The position numbers and the translations under genes were made by a program. DNA of 9,064 nt from CAZGSG01 sp964528095 (lineage in GTDB: Bacteria > Bacteroidota > Bacteroidia > Chitinophagales > Chitinophagaceae). The notes below the pieces were generated by a model. It saw only the letters and a program-made list of their open reading frames with translations. It was not told the origin of the DNA and did not search any database. The DNA lies in the NCBI GenBank assembly GCA_964528095.1, contig CAZGSG010000240.1:1-9064 (forward strand). Reading direction: 5' to 3'. This document shows positions 1 to 6,271 of the stretch, piece by piece (position 1 is the first letter of the stretch; every line of letters begins with the position of its first letter).

Positions 1-110
1 TTATAGTTATTCTCATACACAGTTTTACTCGAAATAAAACCTGCATGTTCCTTTAACTGCTGAACCTGGCCCGAGTAATTGCCTTTACTTAATTTTAGAA
101 CTTGTTTCAT
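1..110 (-). CDS. Unrecognised gene, 5' part only, cut by the left window edge
   Basis: An open frame starts at an ATG on the minus strand (bases 110-108) and runs 36 codons to the window edge without a stop. It begins MKQVLKLSKGNYSG and has a basic, polar N-terminus with no signal peptide or membrane segment. The ATG follows immediately after the TAA of the fragment at 111-212, so the two look like adjacent cistrons of one transcript. I do not recognise the family. If the upstream fragment is a toxin tail, position alone would suggest an immunity protein, but nothing in the 36 visible residues proves that. The tight spacing and sensible amino-acid composition make a real coding start plausible, while the short length keeps confidence low. 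Confidence 0.4.
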   Translation of the reverse strand, partial: MKQVLKLSKGNYSGQVQQLKEHAGFISSKTVYENNY

Positions 111-212
111 TTAAAATTCCAATGATGCGAAACTGATAAGATTAACTGCATCCGGTAAAACCCACCCTCCGTTTGATGTGTACTGAAAACCGGCGCCAGA
201 CCACGGTTTAAA
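111..212 (-). pseudogene. C-terminal tail of a decayed secreted-toxin or Rhs-type protein (candidate)
   Basis: On the minus strand a 33-codon open stretch with no start codon ends in TAA just before the ATG of the next gene. It contains FKPWSGAGFQY, then a glycine-rich turn and LPDAVNLISFASLEF. The order 'PW - small and glycine residues - QY - VxxLI - LE - stop' recalls, from memory, the C-terminus of TNT-type (NAD-glycohydrolase) toxin domains, where an APWFGQPGGGxQY segment is followed by a V..LI..G.L ending. An in-frame TAG lies immediately upstream (213-215). A short stretch reading YSFGMSLDIV continues upstream in another frame before it too meets a stop, so at least one frameshift and further decay are needed. 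This is a relic at best; the family link is inference. Confidence 0.28.
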
Positions 213-523
213 CTATATCTAAAGACATGCCGAAGCTATATTATACAGATTAACAAGGAGATTGATTTTTTTTCAGCGACAATCTGTTCATTTTTGGGAC
301 AGTACTTGTCCAGTTTTGATACAATGCGTGGTTTCGTTTTTTATACCCGGAATTAAAAATTACCGCACAGGCTGATCAATAACAATATTTCGTAAACTTG
401 CAAGGCCAACATGAGCACAAAGGCGACCATAAAAATAGTATAGATCTCCTGTCGGACCAGGGGTGGATACATAACTGCAGACCATGAAATGGTTTGATCC
501 AAATAAATAGTACTACAAACAAG
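213..523. other. Intergenic stretch without a convincing gene
   Basis: No frame here carries a recognisable protein on the plus strand. On the minus strand a hydrophobic 39-codon frame (353-472, from an internal ATG) reads like one membrane segment, but it has no family resemblance and its longer form lies antisense to the DUF1801 gene. A 13-codon frame MNRLSLKKNQSPC lies on the minus strand around 250-292; its LSLKKN resembles leader peptides of Bacteroidota ribosomal peptides, but it is too short to support. No clear promoter for the gene at 524 was found. Confidence 0.4.
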
Positions 524-934
524 ATGGCTAAAATAAAACCAACTGAAAGCGAACAGGTAACTCAACACATTCAGCAGCTTCCCGCAACTATTCAGCCCGC
601 CATAGAACATCTGCGAAAAGTATTATTATCTATCGATAAAAATATTTCGGAGCATATTAAATGGAACGCTCCTGCTTTTTACTATTCCGGCGAAATGAAG
701 GCTTTTGACCCGAAAGAATACAAGCGGGATATCCTGGTAATGAACTTACGCAAAGACAGGATCATGTGCGTACTGCCAACAGGTATGAACATAAAAAAGA
801 ACACTAAACTCCTGGAAGGCGATTACACAGACGGCAGGCGAATGATATGCTTCAAAGACCTGGCTGATATAAAACTGAAAGAAAAGCAATTGAAAGAGAC
901 GATCAGGGAATGGTTGAAATTGGTTGAGAAATAA
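524..934 (+). CDS. DUF1801 domain protein (YdhG-like), function unknown
   Basis: This 136-residue protein matches the DUF1801/YdhG-like family in size and pattern. The signature is EHIKWNAPAFYY (residues 43-54), followed by a short central beta region (RDILVMNLRKDRIMCVLP, 69-85) and LLEGDYTDGRRMICFKDLADI split across residues 97-116, then a basic helical C-terminus rich in Lys and Glu. There is no signal peptide or membrane segment, so it is probably cytoplasmic. The frame is open from a TTG at 494, but the ATG at 524 is preferred: it gives the usual family N-terminus and the ten extra residues look like leader. Family members are small alpha/beta proteins of unproven function. The gene is alone on its strand here, with 318 bases before the next gene, so context says nothing about its job. 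Confidence 0.85.
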   Translation: MAKIKPTESEQVTQHIQQLPATIQPAIEHLRKVLLSIDKNISEHIKWNAPAFYYSGEMKAFDPKEYKRDILVMNLRKDRIMCVLPTGMNIKKNTKLLEGDYTDGRRMICFKDLADIKLKEKQLKETIREWLKLVEK

Positions 935-1252
935 GAAAAAGAAGTACAGAAAAACCGATAAACTTCTTCAAAGAACTATTCTGAATGAAATTAGCATCTG
1001 CATTATAAATCCTGATTGCATCTATCAAAACCCTGCGATGTCGAAATCATCTTCATTTATGTTACGGACAATGAAATAAGGCGATTGTTGGAAACAGGGG
1101 AAAATAAGGATACCATCCGAAGGATTTGCCCTCCTATCGCTGCTCAACCTCGAAAATGACTGTTCATGTAAATTTCGTTTACTGATTTCAGAAACGCCCT
1201 ATCTTGACCGCGCATGCGGCAACCAAAGCAGCGCCTTACTAAAGAAATAGCC
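935..1252. other. Intergenic region upstream of the TonB receptor
   Basis: Just after the DUF1801 stop, a 7-base inverted repeat (AAGAAGT at 939-945, ACTTCTT at 962-968, 16-base loop) could form a weak hairpin, but no T-run follows, so it is not called a terminator. The middle holds the toxin-like fragment listed at 1016-1159. A poor match to the Bacteroidota promoter (TTTA at 1178-1181, 18 bases, then TATCTTG at 1200-1206) would place transcription about 40 bases before the receptor start; it matches only part of the consensus and is a suggestion only. Confidence 0.3.
1016..1159 (+). pseudogene. Fragment resembling the start of a RelE/HigB-type toxin (candidate remnant)
   Basis: An open stretch between TGA (1013-1015) and TGA (1157-1159) reads as protein-like from about 1037: VEIIFIYVTDNEIRRLLETG, then ENKDTIRRIC. 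The pattern 'short beta strand, acidic turn, xIxxLLETGxNKDxxRRIC' recalls the N-terminus of RelE/ParE/HigB-family toxins common in Bacteroidota, where an [L/Y]xxTGxxK segment follows the first strand. There is no ATG in frame (only a TTG at 1016), the frame becomes unlike any family after RRIC and ends after about ten more codons, and no antitoxin gene follows. If the resemblance is real, this is the 5' scrap of a lost toxin-antitoxin module. A chance open frame of 47 codons is the main alternative. Confidence 0.27.
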
Positions 1253-3700
1253 ATGAACGTAAAAAGACTGGTGCTTTATATTGTTTTATTCCTGATTACA
1301 ACCAATTTGAATGCGCAAACTGAAACCGGAACCATTAGCGGAAAGATCAATGATGGAGCAAAGCCATTGGAGGGGGCGACCATTGGGCTGTATACCGGCA
1401 AAGACTCCCTGCTTGTAAAAAGCACGCTCGCTGCAGCTGACGGCAGTTTTGTTTTTGACGGGCTCAGATACGGCAACTATTATATGGTCGCCAGTATGTC
1501 CGGATTTAACAGGTATAAGACCGGGGACATCCTGTTGAGCCGGGATCGTTCTTCACTGGTACTGGATGCTGTTGTTCTCAGCAGACAGGAAAATACATTA
1601 CAAAATGTGACAGTTACCGCACAGAAACCGATGATCGAGCGAAAAGTAGACCGCACCGTTGTAAATGTCGATGCGATGATCAGCGCTGCCGGTTCTACCG
1701 CGCTGGATGTGCTGGAAAAATCGCCAGGTGTTTCTGTTGATCAGAACGGCGTCATTAGCCTCAAGGGCCGTGCAGGTGTGACGATCTTTATAGACGATAA
1801 ACCCACTTATCTTTCAGGAAGTGACCTCGAAAGCTTCCTGCGTTCACTGCCCGCATCCACGATCGATCAGATAGAGTTAATGACCAATCCGCCTGCCAAA
1901 TACGATGCCGCCGGTGGGGCCGGTGTGATCAATATCCGCACCAAACGTTCACGTGTAAGGGGCTTCAATGGCTCGCTGAACCTGGCTTATACGCAGGGAC
2001 GCTATGGAAAAACGAACAACAGTTTCAACTACAATTACCGCAACAACAAATGGAATAGTTTTGGAACGCTCACTTATAATGCCGCTGACAATTTCTCCGA
2101 TCTCGATATCGACCGGCATTTTAAAAACGCAGATGGAAGTCCTAAATATGATTTCCTGCAAAAGACTTATATACGTCCTACCGCCAGCGCCTTTTCCGCA
2201 AAACTGGGAGCTGATTATTATGCGACGGCTAAAACAACTTTTGGTATCGTGCTAACGGGTGTCACCCGCACGGGCAAACGAAATAATGATAATGAAAGCC
2301 GGATACTCAACGCGACATCACAGTTAGACTCCACGATCGTAGCACATAATACACAGGATAATATTTTTCGCAATGGGGGTATTAACTTTAATTACCGGCA
2401 CCAGTTTGCGAAAGGAGGCCCTGAATTAACTGCTGATCTTGATTATATCCGCTACAATACGGATAACGACCAGGTTTTTAATAATTACACCTATCTCGCT
2501 AACGGCACATTGACCAATGAGGACCGCCTTAACGGTTCCTTACCCGCGAGTATCAATATCTGGTCAGGCAAAGTAGATTATAGTCACCCATTCAAAAACG
2601 GTTGGAAGACCGAGGCCGGCATCAAATCAAGCAGGACAGAAACAGATAACGTCGCAGACTATTTTATAACCACGAACAATAGCACGATGCCTGATTACGA
2701 CAAGACGAATCATTTTATTTATAAAGAAATGATACAGGCGGCTTATGTGAATGCCAGCAAGGAAGGCAAACGCTGGTCGGTGCAACTTGGGCTACGTGCA
2801 GAGCAAACGGTTTCCGACGGGCGGCAATTAGGTAACCTGGTAAAGCCCGATTCTTCTTTTCACAGAACCTATGCCAGTTTATTTCCGACGGCCTACCTCA
2901 ATTACAAACTCGATAGTGCCGGCAATCATACACTGACGCTGGATTATGGAAAACGGATTTCACGCCCCTATTACCAGGACCTGAACCCTTTTATTTCCCC
3001 GCTGGATAAATTCACCTATTATGTAGGAAATCCCTTCCTGCAACCAGCTTATACAGATAATATTCAACTCTCTTACGGCTTTAAAAACATCTTTACTTTG
3101 GGCGCTCAATACAGCCGTACCAGGAATAATACAAATGAAACGATTGAGATCATTAATGGGACTTATTATAGCAGGCCTGGGAATATCGGCAAAGTAATCA
3201 ACAAGAATATTTCGCTCAATGTAAATGCAAACCTGGCTAAATGGGCGACATTTATATTATATACAGAAGTAACCAATATACATTCTATCAGCAATTTCTA
3301 TACTGGCTTGCTCGACACCAAGGGAACGTTTTGGTATGTACAGCCCAATTTCCAGTTTAAGTTTGGAAAAACATGGAATGCCCAGGTAGATGGTGTGTAC
3401 CAGACCGATGTAACCTCCAGCCAGTTTAGGTTATTGAAGAGGGGACGGGTGAATACAGGCGTATCCAAAAAACTTTCTACAGCCACTACCCTGCGGGTAA
3501 ATGTGAACGATATTTTTTATACCAATATCAACCGGGGCATCATCAATAACCTGGAAAACACGCTGGCCGACTGGAGAAATGCGAATGATTCAAGAACCAT
3601 TACCCTGTCGTTGTCCATTCGTTTTGGAAAAGCGATCTCGAATCTGCGTAAACATAATGCCACCGGAGCGCAATCGGAGCAGAACAGGGTGAAGGATTAA
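1253..3700 (+). CDS. TonB-dependent outer-membrane receptor, outer membrane beta-barrel family
   Basis: This 815-residue protein is predicted to sit in the outer membrane and take up a ligand using TonB energy; the ligand cannot be told. A signal peptide covers residues 1-21 (MNVKRL, hydrophobic core, then NA before Gln22). Residues 25-110 form a carboxypeptidase-regulatory-like beta sandwich (GTISGKINDGAKPLEGATIGL, with DGSFVFDGL at 63-71). Residues about 118-231 are the plug (LDVLEKSPGVSVDQNG, GVTIFIDDKPTYLSG, then NPPAKYDAAGGAGVINIRTK). The rest is barrel, with repeated aromatic strands and a last strand LSLSIRFGK followed by a short hydrophilic tail. The frame is open from an ATG at 1214, but the ATG at 1253 gives an intact signal peptide and has A/G-rich bases before it. 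No SusD-like partner is adjacent in the window, so it is not a classical SusCD polysaccharide system. No frameshift is seen. Confidence 0.92.
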   Translation: MNVKRLVLYIVLFLITTNLNAQTETGTISGKINDGAKPLEGATIGLYTGKDSLLVKSTLAAADGSFVFDGLRYGNYYMVASMSGFNRYKTGDILLSRDRSSLVLDAVVLSRQENTLQNVTVTAQKPMIERKVDRTVVNVDAMISAAGSTALDVLEKSPGVSVDQNGVISLKGRAGVTIFIDDKPTYLSGSDLESFLRSLPASTIDQIELMTNPPAKYDAAGGAGVINIRTKRSRVRGFNGSLNLAYTQGRYGKTNNSFNYNYRNNKWNSFGTLTYNAADNFSDLDIDRHFKNADGSPKYDFLQKTYIRPTASAFSAKLGADYYATAKTTFGIVLTGVTRTGKRNNDNESRILNATSQLDSTIVAHNTQDNIFRNGGINFNYRHQFAKGGPELTADLDYIRYNTDNDQVFNNYTYLANGTLTNEDRLNGSLPASINIWSGKVDYSHPFKNGWKTEAGIKSSRTETDNVADYFITTNNSTMPDYDKTNHFIYKEMIQAAYVNASKEGKRWSVQLGLRAEQTVSDGRQLGNLVKPDSSFHRTYASLFPTAYLNYKLDSAGNHTLTLDYGKRISRPYYQDLNPFISPLDKFTYYVGNPFLQPAYTDNIQLSYGFKNIFTLGAQYSRTRNNTNETIEIINGTYYSRPGNIGKVINKNISLNVNANLAKWATFILYTEVTNIHSISNFYTGLLDTKGTFWYVQPNFQFKFGKTWNAQVDGVYQTDVTSSQFRLLKRGRVNTGVSKKLSTATTLRVNVNDIFYTNINRGIINNLENTLADWRNANDSRTITLSLSIRFGKAISNLRKHNATGAQSEQNRVKD

Positions 3701-3853
3701 AAGTGAAAACAACTATTGGGTTCAGCAAGGACAAATGACAATGTTCTTCTACTAAATAATGTAAATAGCAACAAACATAAGACGAACTATAATTGTGTTT
3801 AAAAAAATTAACCCAAACCGGCACACAGGTTATAACAACTTTAAAGAGACAAT

Positions 3854-3887
3854 AAAAAAATTGCTTCCGGCTCCCGAATGAAAAGCA
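3854..3887 (-). terminator. Candidate intrinsic terminator for the AraC gene
   Basis: Read on the minus strand just after the AraC stop codon, TGCTT and AAGCA pair around an inner CGG-gag-CCG hairpin, with unpaired bases on one side, and are followed by A and then TTTTTTT (the A-run at 3854-3860 on the plus strand). Stem plus U-run is the usual intrinsic form, but the stem is bulged and short. No matching T-run serves the converging receptor gene on the plus strand. Confidence 0.4.
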
Positions 3888-3891
3888 TTGA

Positions 3892-4809
3892 TTAGTTGAA
3901 CGATTGCCTGAACGCCGAAGGTGAAAGGTTAGTTTTCGACTTGAATAGTTTATTAAAGGATGATGGATGTCCAAAGCCTAATTTATATGCAATTTCACTA
4001 ATTGTCAGGCTGGTGGTTGATATCTGTTCTTTTGCTTTTTCAATTAGTTTATTATGTATATGTTGCTGCGCGCTTTGCCCGGTAAGACTGCGCAACATAT
4101 CACTTAAATAACCTGGTGAAATATTTAATGTGCCCGCAAGATATTGGACCGTAGGGATTCCCTGCATCAGGGACTTTTCGTTGTTGAAATATTCATCTAA
4201 CCCCTGCTCCAGCTTTTGCAGCAGATCATTGTTGATGGATTTTCTTGTTATGAATTGTCTTTTATAAAAACGGTTACTATAATTCAGTAATGATTCGATT
4301 TGTGAAATAATCACATCCTGGCTAAAATCGTCAATCCTGTTTTTAAGTTCTTCTTCAATGTTTTTAAAAATAGTAATAATGGTCAACTTTTCATTATCTG
4401 AAAGATGTAATGCCTCATTCACAGAATAGGAAAAGAAGCTGTATTGCTTTATTTTATTTGCCAGAGGATAGCCGGCTAAAAAATCAGGATGAAAGAGTAA
4501 TGTAAAGCCAGTATGATCTTCGTTGTTTTCGCCATTCGCGCTTACCTGATTCGGTGCTTTGAAAAATAAACCACCCTCATCAAAATCATAAAAGCCTTGC
4601 CCATATTTTATTTTCCCGTTCAGGTTTTTTTTATACGATATTTTATAAAAACCATGAATAAAAGAACCGGGCATTTTACCTGAATCTATTTCATTGTCTT
4701 TATTTTCCACCAAACTCATCAAAGGGTGCAAAGGCTTTGGTAATCCCAGCATGCGATGCAAGTCAGACAGGGATTCAAATTTATACGGGCTATTTTCTTC
4801 CTTTTTCAT
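3892..4809 (-). CDS. AraC-family transcriptional regulator
   Basis: This 305-residue protein has the two-part layout of AraC regulators. Residues about 45-125 form a cupin-like sensing half (GSFIHGFYKISYKK, then FYDFDEGGLFFKAP). Residues about 195-305 form the DNA-binding half with two helix-turn-helix motifs: VQYLAGTLNISPGYLSDMLR at 221-240, and SEIAYKLGFGHPSSFNKLFK at 271-290 followed by SKTNLSPSAFRQ, which is the typical AraC C-terminal signature. The ATG at 4809 follows an A/G-rich stretch (GGAGAGAAAA about 20 bases before), and no alternative start fits better. It lies 90 bases downstream of the aldo/keto reductase on the same strand and may share its transcript. The effector is unknown. 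Its base composition is visibly more A+T rich than the flanking receptor and TPR genes, which may mean a separate origin. Confidence 0.92.
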   Translation of the reverse strand: MKKEENSPYKFESLSDLHRMLGLPKPLHPLMSLVENKDNEIDSGKMPGSFIHGFYKISYKKNLNGKIKYGQGFYDFDEGGLFFKAPNQVSANGENNEDHTGFTLLFHPDFLAGYPLANKIKQYSFFSYSVNEALHLSDNEKLTIITIFKNIEEELKNRIDDFSQDVIISQIESLLNYSNRFYKRQFITRKSINNDLLQKLEQGLDEYFNNEKSLMQGIPTVQYLAGTLNISPGYLSDMLRSLTGQSAQQHIHNKLIEKAKEQISTTSLTISEIAYKLGFGHPSSFNKLFKSKTNLSPSAFRQSFN

Positions 4810-4899
4810 TTTACGAATTTAACCATTTTCTCTCCGGGGTATTCCGGGCCTATTTGGTTGATATACCCAATACATAATCAATTCAAGGGAATAAAATGC

Positions 4900-5889
4900 C
4901 TATTGATTTAAAGCTGTCATGGCCCCGGCCGGGTAGCGTGTGCCTGACACGATTCCTGCCGGCATGATCAATTCAATACTTTCCAGCTCTTTTTTTGTGA
5001 GTTGTACTTTTTCCGATGCGATATTTTCTTCAAGTTTTTGGATATGTTTGGTACCCGGAATAGTAATAATATCCTCCCCCTGTGCAAGCACCCAGGCAAT
5101 CGCTAACTGAGATGCCGTACAGCCTTTTTCAGTGGCCAGCGTTTTGATCTTTTCTACCAGCTCAAGGTTTTTGTAAAAATTCTCTCCCTGGTAGCGTGGC
5201 ATATGGATACGATTATCTTTAATATCTCCCGGTGTTTTGAATTCACCACTTAAAAACCCACGGCTTAAAGGAGCATAACCAACAAGACCAATACCAAGTT
5301 CGCGAATTGTTGGCAGCACCGCTGCTTCAATGTCGCGGCTCCAGAGAGAATACTCTATTTGTAATGCTGTGATGGTATGAACCGCGGCCGCCTTTTTAAT
5401 AGATACAGGAGATGCTTCTGAAAGGCCAATGTAACGAATCACACCTTTTTTTACAAGATCCGCTAACGCGCCAATGGTATCTTCAATTGGTATATTGGGA
5501 TCTACCCGTGCAGGTGTGTAAAGATCGATATAGTCTGTTCTGAGGCGATGAAGACTATACATAACCGCATTGCGGATATAATCCGGATGGGCATATACAG
5601 GTCCGCCCACAATGGTCCCGTTAGTACCAGGAGCAATCAGCTGACCTGTTTTTACAGAAAGAAAGGCTTTCTCGCGTTTACCTTTAATGGCCTGGTAGAT
5701 CAGCTCTTCATTATGCCCCATGCGATAGTAATCGGCCGTATCCAGGAAATTGTGCCCGAGTTCAAGCGCTTTTTCAATGGTAGCAATAGATTCTTTATCA
5801 TTGGTTTGCCCGTAGGTACCAGACATCCCCATACATCCCAGCCCTATAGCGGATACCATTGGGCCGCTTTTTCCTAGTTTTCTGTCCAT
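4900..5889 (-). CDS. Aldo/keto reductase, NADPH-dependent oxidoreductase family
   Basis: This 329-residue protein is a full-length TIM-barrel aldo/keto reductase expected to reduce aldehydes or ketones with NADPH in the cytoplasm. Visible family marks are GLGCMGMSGTYG (16-27), FLDTADYY with Asp50 and Tyr55 of the catalytic tetrad, the catalytic Lys80 in SVKTG, DYIDLY (119-124), GLSE (155-158), QIEYSLWSRDIE (177-188), GYAPLSRGFLSG (204-215) and the cofactor-binding IPGTKHIQKLEENIAS (277-292). The fourth tetrad residue, normally His in LYYQHRVDP, is Ala127 here (LYTPARVDP). The frame is open upstream to a TTG at 5919, but the ATG at 5889 is chosen because MDRKLGKSGP matches the family N-terminus and the leader before it is A-rich. 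The AraC gene follows on the same strand with no terminator between them. The substrate is unknown. Confidence 0.92.
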   Translation of the reverse strand: MDRKLGKSGPMVSAIGLGCMGMSGTYGQTNDKESIATIEKALELGHNFLDTADYYRMGHNEELIYQAIKGKREKAFLSVKTGQLIAPGTNGTIVGGPVYAHPDYIRNAVMYSLHRLRTDYIDLYTPARVDPNIPIEDTIGALADLVKKGVIRYIGLSEASPVSIKKAAAVHTITALQIEYSLWSRDIEAAVLPTIRELGIGLVGYAPLSRGFLSGEFKTPGDIKDNRIHMPRYQGENFYKNLELVEKIKTLATEKGCTASQLAIAWVLAQGEDIITIPGTKHIQKLEENIASEKVQLTKKELESIELIMPAGIVSGTRYPAGAMTALNQ

Positions 5890-6035
5890 TTTTATTGTTT
5901 TAGATGAATGATGGCACAAAGCTCAGCGAAAGTCTTTGAGGCGACTTAGCCTGATTGAGGATTTGATTAGCCAAAATGAGAAAGGTAACTAAGGTGGTAA
6001 CGGATAGCCTGTCTTCAACACTTGAAAGCAAGTTT

Positions 6036-6055
6036 ATCCAGGAAAAAACCTGGAT
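6036..6055. repeat. Perfect 7-base inverted repeat (hairpin)
   Basis: ATCCAGG and CCTGGAT flank a six-A loop, giving a perfect stem of seven pairs. No T-run follows on either strand, so a terminator role is not supported. It lies near the middle of the divergent intergenic region. Confidence 0.5.
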
Positions 6056-6186
6056 TTCAAATATCCCCAGCAAGCTGAACAATGATAGACCTGTAGCGTC
6101 CACGAGAAACAAGCACACCGAAATTTAGCCTGACCCATCAATATCAATACAAGCATTTTGTATCTTCATAAAATTAATTGAGAATC

Positions 6187-6200
6187 GCTAATGGATTAGC
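6187..6200. promoter_or_regulatory. Palindromic candidate operator GCTAAT-gg-ATTAGC
   Basis: A perfect 6+6 palindrome with a two-base centre lies about 72 bases before the start of the MTHFR-like gene. Its half-site recurs alone at 5966-5971 (ATTAGC) and 6261-6266 (GCTAAT) in the same gap. Spacing and symmetry fit a dimeric regulator, but no cognate regulator is known; the AraC protein nearby would more typically use direct repeats. Confidence 0.3.
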
Positions 6201-6271
6201 CAATCTTTAAAAAGATCAGCAATGCCTATAGCACTAATACAATCAGAATTATATATAACAGCTAATTGCTT

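Larger units (their letters stand above)
5890..6271. other. Divergent intergenic region between the reductase and the MTHFR-like gene
   Basis: This 382-base gap must hold the promoters of both divergent genes, though no clear -33/-7 pair could be fixed. It carries several short repeats: GATTAGCCAA at 5965-5974 and 6194-6203, TTAGCCTGA at 5946-5954 and 6125-6133, a hairpin at 6036-6055 and a palindrome at 6187-6200. Both strands carry modest open frames: 50 codons from an ATG at 5976 to a TAG at 6126-6128 on the plus strand, and a longer one on the minus strand. Neither resembles a family I know. It could be a regulatory region or the worn-down trace of an inserted element. Confidence 0.4.

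Noticed and set aside
353..610. Minus-strand hydrophobic open frame of 85 codons
   Set aside because: Its first half is antisense to the DUF1801 gene, it resembles no family, and the part outside the overlap is only one hydrophobic stretch.
939..968. Inverted repeat after the DUF1801 gene, considered as a terminator
   Set aside because: The stem is A/T rich with a 16-base loop and no T-run follows.
1253..3700. Possibility that the receptor is a SusC-type protein of a polysaccharide locus
   Set aside because: No SusD-like lipoprotein or glycoside hydrolase lies beside it, and the barrel resembles the shorter 'outer membrane beta-barrel family' rather than the roughly 1000-residue SusC type.
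3600..3974. Minus-strand 124-codon frame across the receptor and AraC gene ends
   Set aside because: It is Cys-, His- and Ser-rich, overlaps two real genes and has no family resemblance; it is a shadow frame.
5900..6118. Minus-strand 72-codon frame, considered as a transposase fragment because of its VDATGLS stretch
   Set aside because: The rest of the frame has no transposase motifs, the start overlaps the reductase leader, and no terminal inverted repeats are visible.
5976..6128. Plus-strand 50-codon frame beginning MRKVTKVV
   Set aside because: It has reasonable composition but no recognisable domain, no clear ribosome binding site and lies among short repeats; it is described only within the intergenic entry.
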